From: Phallusia mammillata
Taxonomy: Eukaryota; Chordata; Ascidiacea; Phlebobranchia; Ascidiidae
Length of the DNA: 64,000 nt
NCBI GenBank assembly: GCA_003260075.1
Contig: QLIY01000294.1
Coordinates: 103,576 to 167,575 of the forward strand
Reading direction: 5' to 3'
Shown here: positions 37,205 to 48,374 of the stretch, one piece after another
Layout of the letters: every line of letters begins with the position of its first letter
Position numbering within the stretch: the first letter of the stretch is position 1
The notes under the pieces: generated by a model
The model's database searches: none
What the model was told of the DNA's origin: nothing
Seen by the model: the letters and a program-made list of their open reading frames with translations, nothing else
Made by a program: the position numbers and the translations under genes

Positions 37205-38195
37205 GAGTATGGGCCTCACTGATCACTATAAACCCTGGATTGCGCTACTCCGTTGAACGGTTGGGTGGTTTTTGAAGCAAATTGAAGCGTAATGGCGGCT
37301 GAAAAGGAAGCCCCAAAAATGCATTGCGGGCAATGGGGAGAGAGTGGAAAAATGTCGATAAATTTTGTTTTAGGCATTTTTGTGGCGATTTTTTCAGATA
37401 TGATCAGTAGTTTAATAGGACGCATGTATTCCAGTGTGTAATAACCTATAAATATGCGTAGATTGACTGTGAGGTGTAAGTATGTGTACTGGGAATTAAA
37501 ACGTTTTTAAGTTAGTGTTGAAATAAATCTTTACTGAGTTGTAATAAATGTTTTTTNNNNNNNNNNNNNNNNNNNNNNNNNNNNNNNNNNNNNNNNNNNN
37601 NNNNNNNNNNNNNNNNNNNNNNNNNNNNNNNNNNNNNNNNNNNNNNNNNNNNNNNNNNNNNNNNNNNNNNNNNNNNNNNNNNNNNNNNNNNNNNNNNNNN
37701 NNNNNNNNNNNNNNNNNNNNNNNNNNNNNNNNNNNNNNNNNNNNNNNNNNNNNNNNNNNNNNNNNNNNNNNNNNNNNNNNNNNNNNNNNNNNNNNNNNNN
37801 NNNNNNNNNNNNNNNNNNNNNNNNNNNNNNNNNNNNNNNNNNNNNNNNNNNNNNNNNNNNNATTACCACTCAGTAAAGATTTATTTCAACACTAACTTAA
37901 AAACGTTTTAATTTCCAGTACACATACATACACCTCACAGTCAATCTACGCATATTTATTGGTTATTACACACTGGAAGACATGCGTCCTATTAAACTAC
38001 TGATCATATCTGAAAAAATCGCTATAAAAATGCCTAAAACAAAATTTATCGACATTTTTCCACTCTCTCCCCATTGCCCGCAATGCATTTTTGGGGCTTC
38101 CTTTTGCAGCCGCCATTACGCTTCAATTTGCTTCAACCGTGACGGCCAGTAGCGCAATCCAGGGTTTATAGAGATCAGTGATGGGCCTCTATACC
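37205..38195. repeat. Large inverted repeat (fold-back) with a central N gap
   Basis: The left arm 37205-37545 and the right arm 37862-38195 are reverse complements with only scattered differences, for example the shared block CCCATTGCCCGCAATGCATT. Between them lie 305 Ns. The arms contain no protein domain. It interrupts the Tx1/L1-like LINE between the linker and the reverse transcriptase, whose reading direction is the same on both sides, so it looks like an inserted fold-back element. The alternative is a palindromic assembly join. Confidence 0.75.
37557..37861. other. Assembly gap (305 N)
   Basis: Unknown sequence at the centre of the inverted repeat. All G-homopolymers lie left of it and all C-homopolymers right of it. 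Confidence 0.99.
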
Positions 38196-39085
38196 AAAAA
38201 AGGATTTGTCAGGTTTTTCGTCGTTGCACTGGTCGTTTATTCTAGCTCGGATCTTAGCACCATATAGGGTAGGCTTTTGTTGCAGTTTTAATAGTTTGAT
38301 GTTTGTGACTAGATTTTTGGGGGTCCATTTTTGGTCCATAATTTCCTCAAATTGTTTTTACGTTGTCGCTAATAAGTGTCGTTCAAGTTGTTTTAGGTTA
38401 ATCGCAAAAGAAATAGATTTTTTCTGAGTTTCCAACCATTCGAAGACAGACAGGTAGTATTCTTTTTCAGCTTCAAAGTTAATAATTAATTTTATATGAG
38501 CGCAGTTGTATTCAGGATTTATTTAGTTGATGCAAAGTATTCAAGCTACAGTAGAACCGGTCGCTTGTGGTTGAGGAATGCGTGATTCGTGTATATATTG
38601 GTTTTATTTAATGGACCCCCCCCCCACAGGTAGTATTCTTTTTCAGCTTCAAAGTTAATAATTAGTTTTTATATGAGCGCAATTGTATTCAGGATTGATT
38701 TAGTTGATGCAAAGTATTCAAGCTACAGTAGAACCGGTCGCTTATGGTTGAGGAATGCGTGATTCGTGTATATATTGGTTTTATTTAATGGGAAAACCGG
38801 AAACAGTCTACGAGTCCGTATCGTCTACTTGTTTCAGACAGTTGTTTAGCGTCGCAATTGTTATTAAAGATTGGATCTGACCGAGTTTCTACAAAATTAA
38901 AATTTCCACCTATAATTTTTGGAAGCATTTGCTCATTTGTGTTGAAACATTGAGTTTAAAGTAAAAATCGAAAGTGTTGATTTAGGCCCGAGCATGAAAA
39001 GTTTTTGGTCAAAATGCAGATAAATCATTCAGTTTGTGTGCGAGGCCATTAATGTTGGGTGAGATTATGTGTATCATTGTTTAAT

Positions 39086-40590
39086 TAGTGGTTCTTCTGT
39101 CTTCGTTTGTATGTCATGGCCATACATTTTTCCTTACAGTTGTATGTTGTCTAACTGTACATCGTCGAAGAAAAGGTGGACATGGCCGTTTAAGATATTG
39201 AGATATTGTTTTTAAGTAAGAAAAGTATATTTACTAGTGACTCCTCAATCAAGAAAGATTGCTATGGTAGAAAAGTGTTTTGTTATAAATTCAGCCGGTA
39301 CCGGAAAGAGAGTCAGACGCATTAAAGGTTTTAGTGTAGTAATGCTCTTGAGATTATTCGTGTCGTTTTCGTAGGTTCAGCGATATATGTTCTTCATTTT
39401 ACGGTGTAAAAGTGTCAAATCATGTGTGTTTGATATTTAAAGAAAGATATCTTGTAGATAGACTGAGGTCGGTTGATTAATCGGCACGCATCTTACATTT
39501 TCTGATATTTTTTCAGCGGAAATCCTTTTTCAAAGAGATTATAAAAGCTTTAAATTTGTAGAAATCCGCTGTTGAAATTCGATGATATACTTATCAAAGG
39601 GCATATAGTGAAAGATGAATGAAGCAGATTACTTGGAAAAATGGAGATAAGCAGAGGTGGAACCTACAGTGGGAGTTTCTCTAACACAAAAAAGACCAAA
39701 GGTACTCTGCTGACTAAACGACGCCGTCGTAGCTCTAACGAAAAGAGTGTTACATGCCGGACGGCGCTAGGTGACCAAAACAAAAAGGAACACAAGAGTT
39801 TCGATAAAGGGTTAAGTCATAAGGAGTTTACCACACTACAAACGAGGCACTAAGGAGCCTAAAGACCAGTGGATGTCGTTACCCGGAAAAAGGGGGCCTG
39901 AGGTGCTGCTAAGTTACAAGATCTGTTACGTTACGTTACAGGTTAAACGAAACACCAGAAGGCCTTTAAAAGGCAGTTATGGTTCAGTTGTTCCAACAAT
40001 AGGGGAGAAAAATAACGTTTACTGGTTAAAAACACACGTACATTAAGTAAACAAAAACCCGAAAGCGCCTTTGACTGTCAAAACTATATGTGAGCGCATC
40101 GAGAAACATGCAAAAAGAAAACACACAAACAACCGTGCAATGTTTCGTAATTCTATCGAAATCGGTATGAGGTTGTCTTATTTAAATAGAAAGCATTCAC
40201 AGCAAAATGTAAAGCGGTAATATAACGTTGCTATTACAGTTATTTTCCGATTGCGATTACAGTTATTGTGCATGCTTATATGGACCCTTAGTTTTGTTAC
40301 ATATGCATTTTAGACATATTTTTTTTTCTTTAAGTGACCTCAACTCATTCGGGGGGCGTAATGTTATCGAACTTCGATCATAATCTGTCTCAAAATCAAA
40401 AGAGGCAGCCCGAGTTTAAACGCTTTTACCGAATGCGACAAGTACGCACAATAAAACTTATCGAAATGAAAGTGGTCGCAAGCCGCAAGGTTGAAAAGCT
40501 CTTGATTAAAAAGTTAGAAAAATACATTCTGTTTTCTGGTTGCAAATGTCAACTTTGGTTCAAATTTGTTTTCCCTGCGTTTATAGTTAC
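39086..40590 (-). other. Remaining intron of the CUB array, nothing recognised
   Basis: Possibly the 5' part of the LINE (ORF1/UTR), but I cannot support any domain. The plus frame at 39641-39853 is basic and repeat-like with no recognised fold. Confidence 0.4.
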
Positions 40591-40999
40591 CTTGCAGCTG
40601 TCTTTTTCATGGAGGCCTTCTTTGCGAAATTGGCCAACTACGCCTGTTGTTTGAGCCCTATTGAGCGTGAAAGCCCTTTTATATATGTTGCACTCCGCGG
40701 GTATATCATCATACACATAATTGTCTGTTCCACTTATAACAGGCAGGTCAATACACATTGTTGTACCTGAAAAACTTAACATTAGGAAAAAAACAACTAA
40801 CCAGACAGAACCGCATTAGGCAACAACATTACGGGCAAGTTTTAAACAACAAGAAACATTATTTTCAGTTTCTCGATCCAAAAACGTTCAAAATGCGTTT
40901 ATGAAAATTTAACAAATAAAAGCAACGCGGTTACTTACCCTTGTCAACCAATAAGCACATCACAAGAAGCAGGAAACATGGCCATTTCATCAGCTGCAT

Positions 41000-42560
41000 C
41001 TTCGTCACACTTGATAGCATTGACTTTCAGATTTTTAATTCAATTTTTGGAATTGAATCAAAAATACTTTGCACTGGTTGCTGTCATAAATACGACTGCA
41101 CCATAGCACACACAATCGTAGGTGCAGTTTCCGTATGGTTGGGGTCTATGACTAATATTAACAGGTTGCATGGCATAGCAGGTGTGCGTATTGCGATTGC
41201 TATTTACGTTTGTCTTTATACACGTCCTATAATAGGTGTTTACGATACGATGCGTTTAGTAATTATATGCACATTAAACTGCTCCGTTATGAATGGTACG
41301 TAGCTCTTCTGTTTTACATATATGTTTTCATGATAAACAGTGGCGACAAAAACAAGGTTTACTTGATAACGAAACACTACAATATACTCAGTTGGTGTGA
41401 TTAAATTGGAAATTAAATTGGGTTTTATTAATAATTACTTTCCCAAATTTCGTTTATTACGTTGGTGATAGGGGGTTGTGTCTGAAACAAAAAACTACGT
41501 TCAACTTTCTTTTCTATTCTGCAAATGAGCGTCAGAGAATTGTTAGCACCCTTGAAAGCATGCGAAATAGCCGTTTGACCCAAGCATTTCGGTTTAACGA
41601 CACTCGAAATGTTTCAGGGCAAAAATCAAACTTACGCTACACAATATTCTATGTGATATTTGCACAGAATTTATTTCCAAAAATACATGCCACTGTTATA
41701 CTTCATAAGTTTTTTTGTGAAAAGCTGAAAGTAAACCTTTCTGATCAAGCAAGTCACGTTCATATGTTTGTAGCGGTTACCATGCGAAAACATTGGATTT
41801 AACATTAAAAACTTTGCCCAACGCCATAAGTCACTTAAACGTTGCTCATTTTTGTGTGTCCTAAATTGGATAGTTGTTCGCGTTTATGCGTTGGGGATTA
41901 GGCCGTCGCAAATTCCTTTTGTTACGGAGTCAGGAAGCTTGTGTTTCCAGCCGTGTACCTGCAAATGTGATTTAGTGTTCCCTGCTAAATTTTATGACAC
42001 GTATGTTGCGCTATGTAAGGTTTAGCATTTCGTTAAAAAGACTCTACAGACTAGACTGGAAACACACTGGATAGTGTGAACACACTGGTTTTAGTCTACA
42101 ATCGCGACTGGACATGCTGTACAACCTAACGGCCGCCTCACACCTTTATGGCGTTGAACTTGTATGGCGTTGAACTTCGTTCCCATGTACACTGTCGGAT
42201 GAAATCAGTTCGAAGGTTACTTGTTATGACTTTAGAAATGAGAAGTATTAAGTTGAAAATAAATTCTAGTTTCAGATGAAATCAACCTTACAGCAGCAAA
42301 TTTCCGGCGATTACTGCTCTGTACACCAATATAATCCAAAATCCAGTGAATAAAACCCAAGACCAAACAGAATCAACCGTTGTACACAGTATTCCCACAC
42401 AATATACATTTCACCAAATGTTTAAAGGAATCCTAAGTTCCTATGAGCAAAAACAACGTTGTTATTGTTGTAAAACAGTAAAACTGTAAAACAAGCTGCC
42501 AGTATTGCATACAACTAGTACAAAAACTATCCGAAGTGAACAAAGAATCGTTTACGATCA
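41000..42560. other. Intergenic, nothing recognised
   Basis: Upstream of the CUB array signal-peptide exon (minus strand), so the promoter of that gene would be here, but I see no distinctive element. The small frames (for example 41476-41802) show no domain. Confidence 0.45.
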
Positions 42561-42579
42561 GACTGTCAAGTCTGCTGCA

Positions 42580-42930
42580 GGAACGCATGGAAGCGGATTT
42601 AACCAACACATGATAAAATCATGCGCTGGGTGTTTATTTTGGCGTTGACGAACTCCAGCCACTTTGTTTCGGCAATGTCTAAATTTTGCAGCACAAGTTG
42701 TCTGCGAAAATGAACGTGAAGCACTGTGCGATGTTCGGTTGATCAACCAGCTCAGACATGTGTTTCTGTTTGTAATGCCGAAAAAGCGCGACTTTGTCAT
42801 CCTTGTGTTGGTGCTGTGTGATAGAAAATTCCATGCTGGGCGATGACTGCGCCACCTTGCTGCAAACGAATTTTTCGTTTGGCAAACGTATTTGTCGCCA
42901 CAAAGCGTGCATATTGCTATGTAAACCAAT
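42580..42930 (-). mobile_element. Penelope-like GIY-YIG endonuclease relic
   Basis: The minus-strand frame starts MVYIAICTLCGDKYVCQTKN and continues SFAARWRSHRP, matching the pattern of the C-terminal GIY-YIG endonuclease of Penelope-like elements (VYL..C..C...YVG.T...L..R...HR), with YVG changed to YVC. A frameshift near 42830 moves the downstream part (KVALFRHYKQKH) into another frame. A dead fragment; the reverse transcriptase is not adjacent. Confidence 0.65.
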
Positions 42931-42942
42931 GGCTATTGCAAA

Positions 42943-43117
42943 GGGCAGGAACTTGGCCGAATGGCCTGGCGCGCCTGACCCATAGACATACATAAAAAAC
43001 CTGATCGGGATTCGTCCCCGGGAGGTTCCTGGGTTCGAACCCCGTGAAGAAAAGAAAAAAAAAAAAAANAGGTTCCTGGGTTCGAACCCCGGGAAAAAAA
43101 AAAAAAAAAAAAAAAAA
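42943..43117 (+). mobile_element. tRNA-derived SINE, copy 2, with 14-bp TSD
   Basis: A box TGGCCGAATGG near 42955, B box GGTTCGAACCC near 43033, followed by an A-rich tail. ATGGCTATTGCAAA occurs directly before (42929-42942) and directly after the tail (43119-43132), a clean target-site duplication. The B-box end and the tail are repeated around a single N at 43069, so the element is about 65 bases longer here than it should be. Confidence 0.85.
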
Positions 43118-43132
43118 AATGGCTATTGCAAA

Positions 43133-45455
43133 CATTGCCTTAACAGTAATTTTCTGTCTCCGTTTTCACCTCATTCACAACGCTGATCATGGACGTCCTT
43201 CTTTATGCGTATGCTGTAGCAGTCTTGGAAAGGCAGTAGCCCAGATCAATGGTTCCGACATTCTTGATTTTTAACTGGCGGGGTGTGTTCATTGTCCAGT
43301 GCGCTGCCTCAGACAAAATTTGATCAACTGCTATACGGATGAAATTTTATGTGCAAGTTTTGGGGGTCAAACTTCCAACTGGCAACGAATTTGTGTTGTC
43401 GGTGGCATATGTGTTTGAAACGCAACATAAATCGACTTCACAATGCATTATTAAGGAAATGATGCTTGATCATGTGACCTCAACCGCTGTATGCTTTGTA
43501 GCGTTAAGCGACAATGTGTAGCACATAGCATTCAAGCTCTACTACATCAACTGCTGTACTCATATTGTGTTTGGTTTAGCGAACTTCCCACAGTCTGTGT
43601 AAAGTTTTGTGTACCAGCTTCTTGTTTTAAACCGATTTCATTTCTTCGATTTTGTTTTAAGCTACAAGCTTTATATACAAGAACTTGTAAAAAACTTCGA
43701 AAACCTCCGTGTAATTTTCTGCAAAGTATGTACAAAATGTGACCATCTTTCTACGAACACGAAAAGAAATTTCAAAAACCTTCCAAATGAACTCGCATTG
43801 AACTTTTCGGGTGTTTTTTGTGCGGTGGAAGAAACAGCAAGCGTGAATGAAACGAACTGAAAAGAAACGACAATTGTAAATAAAAAAAACAGTCCGAGGC
43901 CAACAGATAGCAAGAGTAAAATAAATTACTAGTCGTGTCACCTTACCTAGAACTGTAAACCTAGAAGGGGTCGAATCCCGATCAAAGTATTTTAATGTAG
44001 GTCAGGACCCATATACCATTCGGCAAATTTCCATTGTTTAATATTACTACTGCGTCCTCTTGTGGCAAACAAATTGTGCTAATAATATTGCTACTGCGCT
44101 CTCTTGTGGCAAACAAATTGTGCCAATAGCCAACGCTTTTGTCGCCTTGTTTCTTGCTGGTTGCGATAATAATACAAAAACTATCAATTTGGCCAAATGG
44201 TTCAGAGCGCCTGACCGATATGCAGGCATAAAAAAACTTGATCGGGATTCGTCCCCGGGAACGTCCTCGGTTCGATTTCCCTGAGAAAAAAAAACTATTA
44301 CAATCCAATCATTGCCTGCCTTCACCTCCCTCACACCAACACAAGGTTCAGCTTTGGGGCGGCTCATTCGGTCAGCACTGAGTACTCGTATCTCTAAACA
44401 AATGCCAAGTGCTGAAACTTTTCACACTTTTATGGCAAAAAGTAATATAATTAAAGTGCAAGCATTGTTATGTCTTTTCGAGCGTTTTATCAACATTGTC
44501 GAATGTCGTTGCCACAAAATAAGTGACAAAAGTTATTCAACTCAGGAAATTCCAAACCTCATAGGTTGGAAAAACTACTTATTTCTACGTTGGTGCTGCA
44601 TTGCGCTCGACGTCTTGCAAATGGACGAAGATTTTCGTTTTCATCCAGTACAAAAACGCGATAATATTGTCGTATTCAACTATGTTCAGACGGTCTTCAG
44701 GTTGCGGACCATTATAACTTGTTTTTTACAACAAAAAACAATTTACCCAATTTTGTTCATTACCGATTGTGACGATAAGGTATTTTGCGTTCTACCCGCT
44801 GAGATATACGGGTTCGGTGGCAAGCCCGACGCAAGTCAAATCACAAGCACCATTTCCTGCGTCCTGTTCTTCACGTGTCAGCTTCGTAGAAGGTTATCGC
44901 TCTGACTATGTCGATATATTTGCAATTCAAGTCCCAAATTTCTTAATATCTTATCGTCAGTGCTGAGGCTTGCCATTGGGCTGTGGATATAGCCATACTC
45001 CTGTTTTTAGTCGTAAATATTTTCTGGATAGTTTTTTTATGGTTGAACTCAACAAACTTTGAATATGAGTTTTTATTTATTTATTTATTCAATGGTGAGA
45101 ACTGGTTACCAAAACGAGGAGTTAATGTAATTCTTGGGTGCTTCGTTTCTGTTTCAAACGAACTTGTTGTCTGTTTATTTTTATTTCGCTTTAACTTTAG
45201 ACGCTGCTGCATTTTGTTTGCGTCTTGTTGGCCGAACCGTTTGACACAGATTGATGTGACAACGCCAGATCATGCAAAATCTTTTAACCACATCAGATCT
45301 CCACGCCTGATGCAAGGCAGAATTGCCAACCTAACCAATATATGCCCTGCGGGAGATAAGCATCTTGATACAGTACTGCACGTGCAGTTGAATTTTTGAG
45401 TTGCGTGTAAACATATGTGGTAAACTGTTTCTATACTGAATTGAAAACTACAGCC
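43133..45455. other. Intergenic upstream of the first intact Ly6-CCP-VWA gene
   Basis: Apart from the SINE at 44180-44297, nothing is recognised. The 197-codon frame 44312-44905 is the longest but starts in SINE flank and has no domain or repeats that I can name. The promoter of the 45456 gene should be in the last few hundred bases; no clear TATA box was identified. Confidence 0.45.
44180..44297 (+). mobile_element. tRNA-derived SINE, copy 3, 5' shortened
   Basis: Reads AATTTGGCCAAATGG (A box), GATCGGGATTCGTCCCCGGG (arm shared with the other copies), GGTTCGATTTCC (B box) and an A-rich tail. AAAACTAT appears on both sides as a possible short target duplication. The 5' GGGCAGGA is missing. 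Confidence 0.7.
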
Positions 45456-48374
45456 ATGACAATGTTACGAATATTCATTGTTGTTCTGGTTTGTTCGCTT
45501 TTTAACGGACACGAAGGTACGTAAACCAGGAAATAACAATAAATAGATATTGATCATAGATTTAGTAAAACAAAATTGTAAAATTTGTATTTTGGAAAAG
45601 CTTTGGTTGGAATGTGCACTTTTCAATTCGGTTTCTCGCCGTTAGTTTGTAAAGTGTACTGATGTGACAAGAACCAACCTATTCCTAACGCCTAACAAAA
45701 AGGCTCGAACATCCAAAATAGCGTTTCTTGTGTTTTTTATAGACTGTACATTTTAACGATTTTTTGAATGCAGCTTTAAAATGCATGACATGTCAGGGAT
45801 CTACAAGTTTTGAAGAGTGCGATGTGAACGGACAAATCAGGGAATGCATGCCAAACCAGGTCGGAACGAAATTGTTTACACATTTTAAAAATCAAACCTA
45901 TGAAAGCGGTGAAAGTTCCATGTACGTCAACGTTCTTTTTTTAAACCAAATTTTTACAGGATTTGTGTAACTTACTATGTTAAACCTTTTATCAATGCTA
46001 ATTAAAGCTTTTAAGGGGAGCGTCTTGTCTACAAAACGATGTCTCCCTACCATTATGTTTATTTTCAACTTAAAACTTGTTAACAAGGGTAACAATAAAC
46101 AATTGATTAATTGATTGTTCAGTTCTAGCCTTCTATCATGCGACCTGCTATAAAATGGCAGTATGCCTATGTGATTAAAATAATGTTTTTTTTTAGAACT
46201 CTTGTGAAACTGTTGTCCGACGCATGCAGAAAGAACGTCAGCTAATTTTTAAACAATGCAAAGAGCAAAGTGCTTGTAACATGAATCAGTTACAGGTAAT
46301 ATATTTTGAATACCTGGAATTAACTTCTATGTAAAGTTAAATACATAATTTGATATTGCACTTATTTCAGAACACAAGATTATCTGGCAGGTCAAAACAA
46401 TGCAACTCGGATCAAACCAGTTCGTTCTGTACTTGTTGTTGTGATACAGATATATGTAACATCGCTGCCGCTACTTGTCACTCTGCCATTGTTCAACCAT
46501 TACCTGGTAAGAATTTGTGGACTCTGCGATACATATTTGCACAGCCGCGTGATTAAAGTAAGATTAAGTGTAGTTAGATAAACCTGATACAAAACGAAAC
46601 TAAACGTATAGAAACCAATTAATGGATATTTAAGGTAAACATAAACTTTTCACTTATTTAGGTAACAATTGTCCATCACAACCTAAAAACATTCCACATG
46701 GTGAAATCACTTGCTACAATGGCAATAAACCTGGTTCGGTTTGTCAGTACAAATGTTCAGATGTCAATTACTTTGTTTACCCATTTGGTCAAGAAACAAA
46801 CGTTTGTAGAAACAATGGAACATGGGAGCACGAAACACCATGTTGTGGAAGTAAGTATTCCAAATAATCGATCAGAACTTTTGAATTAAATAAATAAAAA
46901 ATCTCAGGAAATTGTCCCCCATATTTGGTGTACGATTTTGGATGCGTATTTCACGTTTCGATACCGGGTGGGCGTGAGAGGATTGTTTCGATTTTCAAAG
47001 GCTTTTTTGAGTGAGTTGTTGAACTGTGATTGACTACTTTACTATTCTTACACTGCTTTGGAGTGAAATATTATTGTATGTTTACTCGGAATCGTTGCTC
47101 ATCCTATGCACAATCACTAATTTTGCAGGGTCGACATAGTTGCCGAAGATTCTGTTAAAGTCTCCCTTGTATTTTTTGGAGATACTCCAATTGAATCAAG
47201 TGTTATAAAATTCAACGAATATGAAACAAGCAAAGTTCGATTTATTGAGCTAGTTCGGGAGAGAGCAGTAGAAAAACCAAAGGGTAAGACTAAGAAATTG
47301 CACAAAACGACTTGAATTTTACATTTCGATTTTTAGGATCAGTAAACTTGGGCGCAGCCATTAAATTCGCACTTGACAATCTGATGACGCCCGAGGCTGG
47401 AGTGAGAAATGAAAGAGTTCAGAAGGCTATATCAATTTTTACCGACCACGCTGCTGATGATGATGCTATTGCTGCAGCCAATGAAGTTCGGAAGCGTGGT
47501 TACACGGTATAATTCAAAGTTGTTTCAATTTAAAGCAATTTATGCATTATCCGCCAAGAGCAGGAACCTTTGTCAAAATTTTTTTTCCAGTTTAGATAAA
47601 CATATTCATACTGGGATCAGCCCTGAAGAGTCGATGTAGACCAGCGAACACGGCATACTTATCGATATATCATAGGCCTTGCATACTATGATTTTACAGT
47701 TTAGGTCTCATTTCAATCCCCCCCCCCACATATTCATACTGGGATCAGCCCTGAAGAGTCGATGTAGACCAGCGATCACGGCATACTTATCGATAAATCA
47801 TAGGCCTGGCATACTATGATTTTACAGTTTAGGTCTCATTTCAAGGCACTAGTTTTTTTTTCGGGACGCCGGTTTAGGCCTTTTAAGTGCTGCACAAAAA
47901 CAAATATACGGATAGCGGGCACCGTAGCCTGTTTACACTTTGTTTAAACGTTGAATAATTGCATGCCATAAGCCTCGAACAGACGCCTAAAAAGGGAGAC
48001 CAATGACTTTTCTAAATACCAATCCCGAAGGAAAAGCTTTTTAAACAACTCAAGCGCTTTGCATGGCTAACAGCTTACATTTTAAAGCTTTTTGGCATTT
48101 TTATTTGCTTGCTCAAATAATACTTATCTACGCATTAAAAAACAAAAAAAGGTTATCATGTTTTTGTATTTTTTAGGTGTTTCTCTATTACATGGGAAAA
48201 GCAGTGAGTAACGCCGATCGCGAGCAATTCAATCAGATTGCAAATGGTGAAGATTATGTTTTCTTTTACGACGAGGCGGCAGGAAATTTTGGGGTCGAAA
48301 GTGGGCAGTTTTTGAAAGATAACTTCTGTACACAACCATGTGATCATGTGGTACATGAACACGATTCTACTTAA
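45456..48374 (+). CDS. Secreted Ly6/uPAR-CCP-VWA-like protein, copy A (398 aa)
   Basis: Nine exons: 45456-45516, 45774-45859, 46197-46295, 46371-46506, 46662-46850, 46908-47010, 47129-47283, 47337-47506, 48177-48374. All have GT/AG borders and continuous phases; total 1197 bases. Residues 1-20 form a signal peptide. Exons 2-4 make a three-finger Ly6/uPAR domain: start ALKCMTC, CMPNQ, and the closing TCCCDTDICN signature. Exon 5 is one sushi/CCP domain (GSVCQYKCSD, RNNGTW, ending PCCG). Exons 6-9 follow the VWA fold in order (NCPPYLVYDF, VSLVFFGD, NLGAAIKFAL, ISIFTDHAADDDAI, KRGYTVFLYYMGKA, DYVFFYDEAAGNFGV). The metal site is lost: where DxSxS is expected there is C-x-F-x-V. The C-terminus ends FC-TQ-PCDHVVHEHD. 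No membrane segment or GPI signal, so it is probably secreted. CCP followed by VWA recalls complement factor B/C2, but there is no protease. Function unknown. Confidence 0.85.
47690..47840. repeat. Poly-C-flanked duplication in intron 8 of copy A
   Basis: About 47601-47718 is repeated at 47729-47843 around the poly-C run 47720-47728, with small differences. It does not touch exons. Confidence 0.7.

Larger units (their letters stand above)
35230..39085 (-). mobile_element. Tx1/L1-like LINE ORF2, decayed, split by a fold-back sequence
   Basis: On the minus strand the order fits ORF2 of the L1/Tx1 clade. Near 39075: MIHIISPNINGLAHKLN, the start of an apurinic-type endonuclease. Near 38880-38850: GGNFNFVETR-like and SETSRRYGLVDCFR, endonuclease core. 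Near 38270: GAKIRARIN, the linker ahead of reverse transcriptase. Then the fold-back sequence (37205-38195). Then near 36600: VMIDTEKAF, the first aspartate motif; near 36490: YRGVRQG; near 36100-36060: ILGVKCKYNFDPNENWNRVI; near 35870: QKGGVKVSHLETKL. Many frameshifts and stops; dead. It sits in the intron after X-a of the CUB array. A block is duplicated around the poly-G run at 36986 (36853-36985 versus 36998-37132), and another around the poly-C run at 38617 (38451-38615 versus 38627-38790). Confidence 0.75.
23639..40999 (-). pseudogene. Secreted multi-CUB module array, probably broken
   Basis: One signal-peptide exon (40939-40999, MQLMKWPCFLLLVMCLLVDK, phase 1) is followed by repeated exon sets in matching phases. 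X-a exons: 40591-40766, 27495-27669, 25139-25314. X-b exons: 34404-34560, 26922-27078, 24285-24441. CUB-a exons: 32992-33176, 23639-23823. CUB-b exons: ending at 32441 and 26506. X-a/X-b read as a divergent CUB-like unit (FTLNRPQTTGVVGQFR, DDKDYC, AYAGTDENAPYIGQ, SPSIFFYCKT). CUB-a has the classical ITSPNYPAPY...C.WEF and FEFNFDPF; CUB-b has FRMIMTTDF..L..GFSV. Lesions: TAA at 34408-34410 in X-b copy 1; one base missing in X-a copy 2 (175 instead of 176 bases, leading to an early stop); CUB-a missing from unit 2 and CUB-b from unit 3; the CUB-b acceptor of unit 1 does not fit the phase of CUB-a. Exons missing near poly-G runs could also be assembly losses. The role would be extracellular binding; partners unknown. 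Confidence 0.7.

Noticed and set aside
42943-43053. Functional tRNA gene at the A/B-box sequence
   Set aside because: The acceptor stem does not close, the unit is present in three dispersed copies with A tails, and one copy has a 14-bp target duplication, so it is a SINE.
44312-44905. 197-codon open frame on the plus strand
   Set aside because: It starts at the flank of a SINE, has no signal peptide, domain or repeat I recognise, no paralogue in the window, and length alone is not sufficient in this composition.
46662-47506. Complement factor B/C2 orthologue
   Set aside because: Only one CCP is present, a Ly6 domain precedes it, the MIDAS is missing, and no serine protease domain follows; the resemblance is limited to the CCP-VWA order.
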